DNA of 64,000 nt from an uncultured Erysipelotrichaceae bacterium (GCA_947385085.1 CANDJN010000001.1:62001-126000), one strand, 5' to 3'. Positions 51,500-60,208 are shown, numbered from the stretch's first letter. Notes: generated from the sequence alone by a model not told the origin. Translations and numbers: made by a program.

Positions 51500-51832
51500 C
51501 TATGGTCTGTTATTTTCTCCCCACTCGCATAATTGATCCAAAATTGGCATTAACGATTTTCCTTTATCGGATAAATAATATTCTACTTTAGGTGGAATTT
51601 CTTGATATTCTTTGCGTATGATCAAGCCGCATTCTTCCAGATCTTTTAAATTGGCCGTTAAGGTTTTAAAGGAGATGGGATCTAAAAATCTTTTCAGTTC
51701 ATTATAGCGAAAGGTTCCGTAAAAGGCTAGGGAATATAGGATCGATAATTTATATTTACCGGATATTAAAGACATACTATAGGAAAATCCGGAATCTTCA
51801 AAATGGACGTCCTTCTCAGCACATGGCTTCAT
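51500..51832 (-). CDS. HxlR family transcriptional regulator
   Basis: 110 residues from the ATG at 51832 behind GGAGAG; the longer frame upstream is not conserved. Winged helix with SLISGKYKLSILYSL, FRYNELKRFLDPISFKTLT and the wing ending PPKVEYYLSDKGKSL. HxlR/YodB proteins often sense thiol-reactive or carbonyl stress through a conserved N-terminal cysteine; here Cys4 (MKPCAEKD) is a candidate. It is divergent from a flavin reductase gene, its likely target. Confidence 0.9.
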   Translation of the reverse strand: MKPCAEKDVHFEDSGFSYSMSLISGKYKLSILYSLAFYGTFRYNELKRFLDPISFKTLTANLKDLEECGLIIRKEYQEIPPKVEYYLSDKGKSLMPILDQLCEWGENNRP

Positions 51833-51868
51833 TTTACACTCTCCTTTAGGTAAGTACTTTACAAAATG

Positions 51869-51897
51869 ATTGTACCATAATAAAATGTATATGTAAA
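51869..51897 (-). promoter_or_regulatory. hxlR promoter with overlapping GTAC repeats
   Basis: Minus strand TTTACA (51892-51897), 17 bases, TACAAT (51869-51874). GTAC occurs at 51854-51857 and 51872-51875, and TTTAC/GTAAA dyads flank them, a plausible autoregulatory HxlR operator. Confidence 0.6.
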
Positions 51898-51965
51898 TGA
51901 TTTCGTTGTGTATAAACATCTGATGCGCGGAAATCTTTACCGATATTCACAATGGAGGAATGAAC

Positions 51966-52526
51966 ATGAGAAAAAATATTAAAACAACCGAAGCAATTTT
52001 TCCGATGCCGGTATTAATGATCGCTACCTATAATGAGGATGGCAGTGTTGATGTCATGAACGCCGCATGGGGAACAATGTTATCACGCAATCAAGTGATT
52101 CTAAATTTAACCGAAACACACAAGACGGTTAAAAACATCAAGCAAAGAAAAGCATTTACAGTCAGTATAGCGGATAGTGATCACGTGGTGGAAGCGGATT
52201 ATTTCGGCGTTGTATCAGGCAATAATACACCAAATAAATTTGAAAACAGTGGCTTATCACAAACAAAGTCAGAAAATGTCAACGCTCCGATCATCAATGA
52301 ATTTCCAATTTGTCTTGAATGCGAGTTTATCGAGTATCAGGATGGTGAATATGGTTGTGGTGTCATTGGTAAAGTTGTGAATGTTACCGCCGATGAAAAA
52401 GTGTTGAAGGATGATCGTGTTGATATTGAGGCAGTGAGCGCCATTGCGTTTGATCCCTATACTGCCGGATATTATAAGGTCTCAAAGAGAGTCGGGAATG
52501 CCTTTAAAGATGGCTTTCAATTATAA
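51966..52526 (+). CDS. Flavin reductase family protein (FMN-binding split barrel)
   Basis: 186 residues; GGAGG lies seven bases before the ATG at 51966, so the earlier ATG at 51960 is less likely. The FMN split-barrel pattern is seen in FPMPVLMIATYNEDGSVDVM, VILNLTETHKTVKNI and FEIEPIC-like NEFPICLECEFIEY. It probably reduces flavin or is a small NAD(P)H:flavin oxidoreductase. The divergent HxlR gene is the expected regulator, an arrangement common in Firmicutes. Confidence 0.88.
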   Translation: MRKNIKTTEAIFPMPVLMIATYNEDGSVDVMNAAWGTMLSRNQVILNLTETHKTVKNIKQRKAFTVSIADSDHVVEADYFGVVSGNNTPNKFENSGLSQTKSENVNAPIINEFPICLECEFIEYQDGEYGCGVIGKVVNVTADEKVLKDDRVDIEAVSAIAFDPYTAGYYKVSKRVGNAFKDGFQL

Positions 52527-52564
52527 TAATAAATATAGTACAAAGATTATTATGCTATCGGATA

Positions 52565-52592
52565 AGGAAGCGCAGAAACAGCGCTTCTTATT
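52565..52592 (+). terminator. Terminator after the flavin reductase gene
   Basis: GAAGCGC, short loop, GCGCTTC followed by TTATTT. The stem is strong but the T run is imperfect. Confidence 0.6.
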
Positions 52593-52669
52593 TATGCTAC
52601 TATATCGAATTGCGATATGGATGTTTTTTTAGATGGTTTCATGGAATGCTGGTAAACAATGCGGGTATT

Positions 52670-52678
52670 TGTTATAAT
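52670..52678 (+). promoter_or_regulatory. Extended -10 promoter of the WYL regulator gene
   Basis: TGTTATAAT about 35 bases upstream of the ATG. Confidence 0.6.
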
Positions 52679-52712
52679 GAGATAGTGATAATGCTTAACA
52701 CAGGAGTTCATT

Positions 52713-53606
52713 ATGAAGATCAATCGTTTATTTGGAATCATCTATTTATTGCTTGACAATGATACTATGACCGCAAAGGAACTATCAGAATATTTTGAAG
52801 TGTCCACAAGAACAATATACAGAGATATTGAATCATTGAGTGAGATCAATATACCGATATATATGAGCAAAGGAAAGAATGGTGGAATTCGTTTATTAGA
52901 TCATTATAAATTTGATAAGTCATTATTAACAGATGAAGAACAAAATCAAATATTATTCTCATTACAGGGAATTCATCAATTACAAGGTAATACAAATGAT
53001 ATATATGAAAAACTAAAAAATATATTTTCAAAAGATGACACCAGTTGGTTTGAGGTTGATTTTTCAGTATGGGGTCATTCTAATGTTCATAAGGCTAATT
53101 TTGAAATCATCAAAAATTCAATTATAAACAAGACCATCATCGAGTTTTGTTATTTCAATTCCTATGGGAAGCATTCCCAACGAAAGGTTGAACCTTATAA
53201 ACTATGCTTCAAATATAATTCATGGTATTTATATGGTATTGATAGCGATAAAAATACGGAGCGCTTTTTTAAGCTTATGAGAATGAAAAACGTAAAAGCA
53301 ACGAATGAAAGCTTTGAAAAAACGGTACCTGTACCCATCAAGCGAGAAGAACATGCGCCTAAGATGATTCAACTGGTTTTACAGATTGACAAAGAGCTAT
53401 CATACCGTGTCTATGATGAATTTGATGAAGCAGACATTCAAATATCGGAAAATAAGGACTTCATTGTGACAACAGAATATCCTTTCACTGATTGGATCTA
53501 TGGCTATATTCTTTCCTTTGGTGAACACATTAAGGTTTTAGCGCCGGAAATGATAAAAAATGAAATCATAAACAAATTAAAGAATAATTTAAATCAATAT
53601 TTTTAA
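52713..53606 (+). CDS. HTH/WYL-domain transcriptional regulator (YobV-like)
   Basis: 297 residues. The N-terminal HTH_11 is seen in TMTAKELSEYFEVSTRTIYRDI, the WYL domain at about 135-215 (SWYLYGIDSDKNTERFFKLMRM), and the C-terminal WCX region follows. Such YobV proteins regulate neighbouring genes in response to an unknown ligand. The next gene, a GyrI-like protein, is the likely target, and an 8-8-8 inverted repeat sits at its promoter. Start is behind CAGGAG. Confidence 0.92.
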   Translation: MKINRLFGIIYLLLDNDTMTAKELSEYFEVSTRTIYRDIESLSEINIPIYMSKGKNGGIRLLDHYKFDKSLLTDEEQNQILFSLQGIHQLQGNTNDIYEKLKNIFSKDDTSWFEVDFSVWGHSNVHKANFEIIKNSIINKTIIEFCYFNSYGKHSQRKVEPYKLCFKYNSWYLYGIDSDKNTERFFKLMRMKNVKATNESFEKTVPVPIKREEHAPKMIQLVLQIDKELSYRVYDEFDEADIQISENKDFIVTTEYPFTDWIYGYILSFGEHIKVLAPEMIKNEIINKLKNNLNQYF

Positions 53607-53642
53607 TATGACGATATGGTGTCATATTCCATTTGTTATAAT
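53605..53642 (+). promoter_or_regulatory. Promoter of the GyrI-like gene with inverted repeat
   Basis: AATATGAC (53605-53612), eight bases, GTCATATT (53621-53628), then the extended -10 TGTTATAAT (53634-53642). The dyad covers the -35 region. Confidence 0.6.
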
Positions 53643-53671
53643 ACCTTTATGAAAATAGAGGAGGAATTAAC

Positions 53672-54307
53672 ATGGCTTTTGATTATAAGAAGGAGTATAA
53701 GGAATTATATCTGCCTAAGAATAAACCGACTATTGTAACAATACCGAAGATGAATTATATCGCGGTAAGAGGTTCAGGAAATCCGAATGAAGAAAATAGC
53801 GCTTATAAAAACTCTATCGGACTGTTATACGGTGTTGCTTATACCATTAAAATGAGCAAGAAGGGCACGCACAAAATACCGGGATTCTTTGAATTTGTGG
53901 TACCGCCGTTAGAGGGACTTTGGTGGCAGGACGGAGCAGATGATATGCTTGATTATCATCGCAAGGATGCGATGCATTTCATATCGATGATTCGTCTTCC
54001 TGATTTTGTCACTGAGGATGAAGTGGCATGGGCAATAGAAGAAGCGACGAAAAAGAAAAAGCAGGATTTTTCCAGCGTTGCGTTTTTAACCTATGATGAA
54101 GGCTTATGCGTGCAGTGCATGCATATCGGCAGCTATGATGATGAACCGGCAACCGTCGCTCAAATGCATACATTTATGGATAAAAACGGATATGAATTGA
54201 ACATAACGGATATAAGATGGCATCATGAAATCTATTTAAATGATCCAAGAAGATGCGCTGTTGCTAAATTAAAAACGGTCATTCGCCATCCGATTAAGAA
54301 AAAATAA
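53672..54307 (+). CDS. GyrI-like small-molecule-binding domain protein
   Basis: 211 residues. Entry KEYKELYLPKNKPTIVTIPK and MNYIAVRGSGNPNEE are typical of the YobU/GyrI-like family of Firmicutes, with GLWWQDGADD and HIGSYDDEPATV later. These beta-alpha-beta proteins bind or hydrolyse small hydrophobic molecules and are often paired with WYL or AraC regulators, as here. Start is behind GAGGAGG. Confidence 0.9.
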   Translation: MAFDYKKEYKELYLPKNKPTIVTIPKMNYIAVRGSGNPNEENSAYKNSIGLLYGVAYTIKMSKKGTHKIPGFFEFVVPPLEGLWWQDGADDMLDYHRKDAMHFISMIRLPDFVTEDEVAWAIEEATKKKKQDFSSVAFLTYDEGLCVQCMHIGSYDDEPATVAQMHTFMDKNGYELNITDIRWHHEIYLNDPRRCAVAKLKTVIRHPIKKK

Positions 54308-54405
54308 CGAGATAAAATTGAATGCTGTATGAATTATTATTATACAGGCTAGCTCATTATTTAACGAAAGAATAATCACAAATCACAATGTGTAAAGGAG
54401 AAATT

Positions 54406-54681
54406 ATGGCAGAAATAACTTCGATGAAAAATATCGGAAAAGAATTAGCGAGAAAATTGAAAATAATAGGTATCAATTCACCAGAGGAATTAATGCGAAC
54501 AGGCAGTAAAGAAGCTTTTTTAAGATTAAAAATGCGATTACCGGAAGTTTGTCTGGTTCATTTATACACTCTCGAGGCGGCGATAACTGATACAGCTTTC
54601 AACAAATTATCAGCGGAAACAAAAAAAGAATTGAAAGAGTTTTCTGATGACTGGAAATCATCGCGAATTACTATTGATTAA
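54406..54681 (+). CDS. TfoX C-terminal domain protein
   Basis: 91 residues from the ATG behind AAAGGAG. Helix-hairpin-helix-like TfoX_C sequence: MKNIGKELARKLKIIGINSPEEL and CLVHLYTLEAAI. Stand-alone TfoX_C proteins are common in Firmicutes; a role in DNA binding or competence is suggested by name only. It lies 14 bases before the GNAT gene and may be co-transcribed. Confidence 0.87.
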   Translation: MAEITSMKNIGKELARKLKIIGINSPEELMRTGSKEAFLRLKMRLPEVCLVHLYTLEAAITDTAFNKLSAETKKELKEFSDDWKSSRITID

Positions 54682-54695
54682 GGAGCGGAAGCAAA

Positions 54696-55445
54696 ATGAA
54701 CGAATATATCAATATCACATTAGCAAATATCGATCAGGAGCATTTATGTTGTGCGATTGGTGATCCGAAGCATCGTGAAGGAGTCAATCAGAAAAAAGCA
54801 TGGATAAAAAGTAAATTGAAAGATGGACATGTATTTAGAAAGCTAAATGCAAGAGGCAAAGTATTTATTGAGTATGAACCGATTGAGACCGCATGGATTC
54901 CCATTCATGGAAAAAACTATGAATACATTTATTGTTTATGGGTTGCCGGAGCTTATAAGGGAAAAGGAATCGGAAAAGAACTATTAGAATACGCCATCGA
55001 GGATGCCAAAGATAAAGGTAGGAGTGGAATTTGTACATTATCTTCTAAGAAGAAGAAACCTTTTATCGGAGAAAAGAAGTTTTATGAGCATTATGGATTT
55101 AGAGTAGTGGATGTGGTGCAGGATTATGAGTTAATGGCACTTCAATTTGATGATAGTGAAGTTCCTCAATTCAATGACAGTGTTAGAAATATGAGAATTG
55201 ATTCGCAAGCATTTACCATCTATTATAGTCCTGAATGCCCATATGTGGAATATGAGGTAAAAGAATTATCACAGTATGGTAAAGAGAATAATATTGAAAT
55301 TCGTTTTGTCAGGATTGATACACTGGAGAAAGCCAAAAATGCTCCGTGTATATTTAACAATTGGGCGAATTTCTATAAAGGCATATTTATATCCAATACC
55401 ATTTTGAATGCCAAATCTTTTGCTAAATTGCTTCAGGTAAAATAA
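54696..55445 (+). CDS. YoaP-like GNAT acetyltransferase
   Basis: 249 residues. The GNAT acetyl-CoA loop is YKGKGIGKELLEYAIEDAK near residue 90. The C-terminal half (FTIYYSPECPYVEYEVKELS) is the YoaP domain with a CPY motif recalling a thioredoxin-like fold. The target is unknown. It ends directly at the ATG of the radical SAM gene (TAAATG), so the two are co-translated. Confidence 0.87.
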   Translation: MNEYINITLANIDQEHLCCAIGDPKHREGVNQKKAWIKSKLKDGHVFRKLNARGKVFIEYEPIETAWIPIHGKNYEYIYCLWVAGAYKGKGIGKELLEYAIEDAKDKGRSGICTLSSKKKKPFIGEKKFYEHYGFRVVDVVQDYELMALQFDDSEVPQFNDSVRNMRIDSQAFTIYYSPECPYVEYEVKELSQYGKENNIEIRFVRIDTLEKAKNAPCIFNNWANFYKGIFISNTILNAKSFAKLLQVK

Positions 55446-56330
55446 ATGGAATTTATTACAGCGAAAACGATTCTATCCAAAGTGAAAAATGGTAATGCTT
55501 GGTATGGAATTGACTATAATATGAATCTATATCGCGGCTGTCCTCATCAATGTATTTATTGTGATTCTCGAAGTCAATGCTATCATATTGATCAATTTGA
55601 TATCGTGAAAGGAAAAGCCAACGCTCTTGTGATCCTAGAAAGGGAACTATCCAAAAAACGTAAAAAGGGCATTGTTGGAATTGGCGCTATGTCAGATCCG
55701 TACAATCCGTTAGAACAGGAGTTTGAACAAACAAGAGGAGCATTAAGATTAATCGCAAAATACGGCTTTGGTGTTTCCATTGATACAAAAAGTGATCTTA
55801 TATTAAGAGATATTGATTTACTGAAAGAAATTAATAAGAACGGCAATGTAATCGTTAAGTTTACCATTACTACTCCAAAGGATGAATTATCCAAGTGCAT
55901 TGAGCCTAACGTATGCGTTTCATCACAAAGGCTGAAAGCAATTAAAAAAATAAGTGAAAATGGAATCTTTACCGGAATCATGATGAATCCGGTTCTTCCT
56001 TTTATAACGGATAAGGAAAGCGATATAAAGGAATTGGTAAGATTGGCAAGCAAGTCCGGAGCGAAATTCATACATACTTATATGGGAATGACGCTAAGAG
56101 ATCAGCAACGAGATTATTATTTTAAAAAATTAGATCAACATTTTAAAGGATTAAAAGAAAAGTATATTCATAGGTACGGAGATCAATATATGTGCGCTGT
56201 TCCTAATCAACGCTTATATAGAGTGTTTACTGATGAGTGTAGTAATTATGGTATCTTATATCGTATGAAAGAAATTGTGAATGCCTATAAAAGAGAAAAT
56301 ATGGCAGTTAAGCAGCTCTCGTTATTTTAA
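55446..56330 (+). CDS. Radical SAM protein, spore photoproduct lyase-related (SPL family)
   Basis: 294 residues. The 4Fe-4S motif is NLYRGCPHQCIYCDSR (CxxxCxxC) near residue 30, followed by IGAMSDPYNPLEQ and the SPL-family FTITTPKDELSK. Distinct from true SplB, it belongs to the Rv2578c-like group whose reaction is unknown. Located directly after the GNAT gene in the same operon. Confidence 0.88.
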   Translation: MEFITAKTILSKVKNGNAWYGIDYNMNLYRGCPHQCIYCDSRSQCYHIDQFDIVKGKANALVILERELSKKRKKGIVGIGAMSDPYNPLEQEFEQTRGALRLIAKYGFGVSIDTKSDLILRDIDLLKEINKNGNVIVKFTITTPKDELSKCIEPNVCVSSQRLKAIKKISENGIFTGIMMNPVLPFITDKESDIKELVRLASKSGAKFIHTYMGMTLRDQQRDYYFKKLDQHFKGLKEKYIHRYGDQYMCAVPNQRLYRVFTDECSNYGILYRMKEIVNAYKRENMAVKQLSLF

Positions 56331-56522
56331 TAAATGATCGGCTTTAAATGGTTATATTTACACAATATATGTATAAGAATAGGGAATGATATGGTATTTT
56401 ATTTTAGAAGCGCTAACATGGTAGTACATAAGCATAGGGGGATAGGGGAAGATAAAGCAGAAAAATAATTGAATGGCACAAGTGAATATGGTAATATAAC
56501 TATGTTGGAGGCGAAATAAGTA

Positions 56523-57067
56523 ATGTATGAGAAGAAGGAGAAAAGGTATGGTATTATAGCGATATTATATTACATGATCTATATTTTGGGTTCATGGATA
56601 TGTGGGGTTTTATACCAAAATAACATTGGTTCTAAATCAATATATAGAATATCTGTATTACTGTTTATTTTTGGAGTAATAATTGTATTAGTCAAAGATA
56701 GAAACTTTAAGAATTTAGGCTTCGTCCATGGACGCAAAGTAGACATCGCTATAGCTATGACAATCGTCCTGATAACATTTTTGCTTGTATTTATATGTAG
56801 CGGATTGGAATTACAAAAAGTTTTTTCACAGACGCTTTACTATCTATTTTATATAGCCGCAATAGAAGAAGTTTTATTTAGGGGAATGATCCATAATTAT
56901 ATGTTTTAAATAATATATCTTTTTCCTATATCCTAGTAGCCATTCCCAATCTGATAGAAACTTTTGTATTCCATCTTATATTTTGTTTGATTACTTATAG
57001 AAGAAAAAATATTTTACTTCCCATCGCGATTCATTATGCGTATGATATTTTAGGATTAATCATATGA
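56523..57067 (+). pseudogene. CPBP intramembrane metalloprotease, frameshifted
   Basis: The first 128 residues are four membrane spans ending in the catalytic motif EEVLFRG and MIHNYMF, then TAA at 56907-56909. Shifting by one base after the T tract, the sequence continues through FVFHLIFCLITYRRKN and ILLPIAIHYAYDIL, the second and third conserved motifs of the CPBP/Abi family, to TGA at 57065-57067. So the full domain is present but split by one frameshift in a T4 run, and the middle is shorter than usual. CPBP proteases are often linked to bacteriocin immunity. Confidence 0.65.
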
Positions 57068-57088
57068 GAAGTGTAAGGAGAAGGAATA

Positions 57089-57279
57089 ATGATATTTCAA
57101 GCTTACAATGCTGAATAAAAAAAACAGTCATGCCGTTACATGGGATGGCTACTACTGTGAACAAGGGGATACCTTATTTAGGACATTATCATATTATTTT
57201 GTGTGAACTGGCTGGAATTATGATTATTCATTGTCAGCCAATACAGCGAAAAGACGGAGTTTGTAACTTCCTAATATGA
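57089..57279 (+). pseudogene. Alpha/beta hydrolase N-terminal fragment, decayed
   Basis: After an AAGGAGAAGGA site, ATG opens MIFQAYNAE and stops at TAA inside an A-rich tract. Shifted by one base the sequence reads KTVMPLHGMATTVNKG and then IPYLGHYHIILCELAG, the oxyanion HG motif and following strand of alpha/beta hydrolases, before it degenerates. The nucleophile elbow and C-terminus are missing. Same family as the relic at 50805-51492, which conversely lacks this segment. Confidence 0.55.
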
Positions 57280-57378
57280 AAATGCAGTATTTCATAATAT
57301 GGGACGTGGACAAATAATAAGGAATAATGTCCTTATCACGAAAGAAATAATTATTTAATGGAGAGGAGAAAATATACT

Positions 57379-57984
57379 ATGAGAAGAAAACTGCTGTTTT
57401 TTGTCGCTATGATCCTGGGAACAACCGGTTGTAGTAATGATCAGATAAAGGCTACAAGCGATGAGCTTCAAATGATACAAGATAAAATCATTAAATACGA
57501 TACCATTCATGGCGTACAAGAAAACTATGCTTTTAATTATGTAGATGAAGAAAATGGATTAGTGGTAGTAGGATTGCTAAATAATAGCCTCGAAGCACAG
57601 GAAAAATTCAAAAAAGACGTTGTGGATTCAAATTTCATAAAGTTTGTCCAAAGTGATGAATTTGTGGATGAAGCAAGCAATTATATGCAAGATAAAAGCG
57701 CATTTATTAGAACGTATCACATTCTTAATGTCGCTGAAAGCAATGATACGAATTACATTTACTTAACGATAAGGCAATTTCAGGAAGAAGAGGTTCAAAC
57801 CATTAAAGTAAAAAGAAGTTTATGCCCCGATATTATTGAAGGGAAGGACTATGAATTCACTATAAAGCCGAATTATGAATGCAAAGATAATCTGTTATCA
57901 ATATTTAGCCATAGTAATGTGTTAGCGATAGAGGCGACAAATAAAATTGGTTTAGAACAGATACAGGATGATTTGCCCAAATAG
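57379..57984 (+). CDS. Lipoprotein of unknown function
   Basis: 201 residues from the ATG behind GAGAGGAG. A signal peptide ends in the lipobox LGTTGC (about Cys18). The mature part is hydrophilic, with YAFNYVDEENGLVVVGLLNN and a beta-rich middle, and no recognised domain. It may be a small periplasmic-face binding or inhibitor-like protein. It is flanked by relic genes and a promoter region on either side, so it is probably monocistronic. Confidence 0.72.
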   Translation: MRRKLLFFVAMILGTTGCSNDQIKATSDELQMIQDKIIKYDTIHGVQENYAFNYVDEENGLVVVGLLNNSLEAQEKFKKDVVDSNFIKFVQSDEFVDEASNYMQDKSAFIRTYHILNVAESNDTNYIYLTIRQFQEEEVQTIKVKRSLCPDIIEGKDYEFTIKPNYECKDNLLSIFSHSNVLAIEATNKIGLEQIQDDLPK

Positions 57985-58308
57985 TTAAGTTAATTAATTT
58001 TGGACTATGATGTATGGTTTATTATAATGGATCATAAAATTCAGCGTATTTCCTCTTTACTTCCCTAAATATTTAGGATTATAATATAAAAGTTTCCAGG
58101 AGATATTTATATTATCAAAGATGCTCTGGTAATGCTTCAAGGAACGTTTCTTTACCAAGAAAAATAAATCGAATATATAAATTTACGTTTTTAAAGCTAT
58201 ATTATTACAAGGAAAGGAGGAGCATTATTTTTTCACGCACATGAAGTTATATGCAATTAAAAGGGATTAAGGGTGCAAAATAACGCCTTATGTTTCCAAG
58301 AAAAGATA
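57985..58308 (+). other. Intergenic region with a promoter holding a 14-bp palindrome
   Basis: TTTACT (58056-58061), 18 bases, TATAAT (58080-58085). The spacer contains the exact palindrome CCTAAATATTTAGG (58064-58077). A leader of about 220 nt follows before the next gene, with GGTAA/TTACC able to pair (about 58129-58160). No gene seen. Confidence 0.5.
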
Positions 58309-59157
58309 ATGCGAATATATATGAGCGAATTTCAACAAATCAAAGCATGGTATGATTCCATCAAACAGTTGGCGGAAGAGACAAACGAGGCTTTTAATTC
58401 TGAAAAGATGATTCTATATGTTTCTTCTTATTATCAGGATGCACTGTCAACGCTGTTAAAAAATGAATATCATGATGAAAAGAAGGAAATAAGCGATGAG
58501 GAAATTACCCGCTTCATCACCTTGGCAGCGGCTAAAATGAACAAAACTTTAATGGAGGAATTGTCCTATAAATATATACATGCCAATTTTGAGAAAATCA
58601 ATCAATTGCTTACACAGACACAGCTTTGTGAAACAGAGTTTCTTGCAAAAAATCATGATATGTTACAGGCGTATTATGATACGGAAATGATGCTCGATAA
58701 TCTCACATATAAGGATCATCCAGTGGAATCGTTTCGTCGATTTATTGAGAAAAATTATATTCAGTTGAAAGCTGGTAAATCAGATGAATATGTGCTTAAA
58801 TTCTGCTTTGAAGAGGAGCCATTAAAAGAATATCAAAGCTTTGAATGCAATACGATTGGTGAATTCCTTGCTTTTTGTTCACCGCTGTTGTTGGAAAAGA
58901 TAAATCATGAACAGTTATTGCGAATCAAAGCTTATTTTAATGCCGTTAAGCTAAACTCTAATGAAACATTTGATTATAATATCGCGAAAGAGTTAAGAAA
59001 CGAGGCGCTGTATCAGTATCTTGACAGCTTTGAGTACATACGGTTGCATTTCTTTTTAGAAGATTTATACTTGCTGCTGTACTATGATAAAATTGATGAT
59101 TTTAAAAGTCAATCGGTTGCGGAGGCATTGAAGCAGGAATTAGAAAAACAGCAATAG
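58309..59157 (+). CDS. Hypothetical protein
   Basis: About 282 residues from the ATG at 58309 (58321 is an alternative). Soluble, mostly helical and acidic, with no signal peptide or recognised motif. Segments such as FIEKNYIQLKAGKSDEYVLK and IGEFLAFCSPLLLEKIN hint at an all-helical fold. It has its own upstream promoter with a palindromic spacer. Function unknown; yebC follows after a separate promoter region. Confidence 0.6.
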   Translation: MRIYMSEFQQIKAWYDSIKQLAEETNEAFNSEKMILYVSSYYQDALSTLLKNEYHDEKKEISDEEITRFITLAAAKMNKTLMEELSYKYIHANFEKINQLLTQTQLCETEFLAKNHDMLQAYYDTEMMLDNLTYKDHPVESFRRFIEKNYIQLKAGKSDEYVLKFCFEEEPLKEYQSFECNTIGEFLAFCSPLLLEKINHEQLLRIKAYFNAVKLNSNETFDYNIAKELRNEALYQYLDSFEYIRLHFFLEDLYLLLYYDKIDDFKSQSVAEALKQELEKQQ

Positions 59158-59305
59158 GAAGGTTAATACTCGCATCGTGCTTTGTTTTAGCGATTCTTTG
59201 ACCATTTTCAGTTAAGTTTTTTTGCTATCGAATAATTACTGTTTGCCTTGACCTTTGCCTTTATGGTATACTATTTACGCATAATTTTGGAAGGTGATGA
59301 AAACA

Positions 59306-60037
59306 ATGGGCAGACATTTTGAAGTACGTGCCGCTTCAATGGCTAAAACAGCGGCTGCTAAGGCAAAATTATATTCTCGTTATGGCAAGGAAATATTAAT
59401 GGCAGCGAAAAACGGAGTTCCTGATCCCGATATGAATACGACGCTGAAGAAAGTTATTGAGCGGGCTAAAGCCAATCAAGTTCCCAGTGATGTTATCAAA
59501 CGTGCGATCGACAAAGCGAAGGGTGGCAGCGGTGAGAACTACGCACCGGCAACCTATGAAGGTTTTGGCTCTGGTGGTCAGGCAACGATTATTGTCGATT
59601 GTTTGAGTGATAATGCCAATCGTACCATTGCGGATTTGCGCGGTTGCTTTAACAAATCTCATGCTAAAATGGGTGTCAGTGGCTCGGTTTCTTTTAATTA
59701 TGAAAAGGTTGGTTTCCTTTCCTTTGCTTATGAGGATGAGGAAGCGGTGATGGATGCATTGATTATGGCTGATGTAGATTTAAAAGATATTGAGGTTGAA
59801 GAAGCGCAAATGAGTGTTACAGTCGAACCTGCTGATCTCAATAAGGCTAAAGAAGCTATAGAGGCTTTGATTCCTGATGTAAAATTTGACGTGTTGGAGC
59901 TTACGATGTTACCAAATGAATACGTGGAATTGGAAGGGGAGGAACTGGAGTTATTTCAGCGTTTGCTACGGCTGTTAGATGAAGTGGATGACGTACAAAA
60001 CGTCTATCACAATGTATCCAACATAAACGCAGAATAA
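59306..60037 (+). CDS. yebC: YebC/PmpR family translation or transcription regulator
   Basis: 243 residues from MGRHFEVRAASMAKTAAAKA, the family N-terminus, with GGAAGGTG upstream; an earlier GTG adds four residues. Conserved blocks are VPDPDMNTTLKKVIERAKANQVPSD, cut here to its key part NQVPSDVIKRAIDKAKGG, and YEGFGSGGQATIIVDCLSDN. Classical YebC was described as a DNA-binding regulator, and recent work assigns YebC proteins to ribosome rescue at proline runs. This is the YebC2/YeeN-like form. A TTGCCT-N18-TATACT promoter lies upstream. Confidence 0.93.
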   Translation: MGRHFEVRAASMAKTAAAKAKLYSRYGKEILMAAKNGVPDPDMNTTLKKVIERAKANQVPSDVIKRAIDKAKGGSGENYAPATYEGFGSGGQATIIVDCLSDNANRTIADLRGCFNKSHAKMGVSGSVSFNYEKVGFLSFAYEDEEAVMDALIMADVDLKDIEVEEAQMSVTVEPADLNKAKEAIEALIPDVKFDVLELTMLPNEYVELEGEELELFQRLLRLLDEVDDVQNVYHNVSNINAE

Positions 60038-60088
60038 AGTCTCTGATGCTTTGTCACAGATGAGAAAGCCGTAAGTTTTTAGCAAATC

Positions 60089-60131
60089 AGACAGAGGAGT
60101 TATATGTATTGTTGAGCTCTTCTGTCTTTTG
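60089..60131 (+). terminator. Terminator of yebC
   Basis: AGACAGAGGAGTT (60089-60101) pairs over 13 positions with AGCTCTTCTGTCT (60115-60127, wobbles included), followed by T-rich sequence. Confidence 0.7.
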
Positions 60132-60199
60132 TTTCTTTTCAACGTGATGTTTGTAAAGTATATTCTTTTATAAAGCATTATCAGAGATAGATATTCCCA

Positions 60200-60208
60200 T
60201 GGTATAAT
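60200..60208 (+). promoter_or_regulatory. Extended -10 promoter
   Basis: TGGTATAAT 37 bases upstream of the PNPOx-like gene. Confidence 0.6.
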
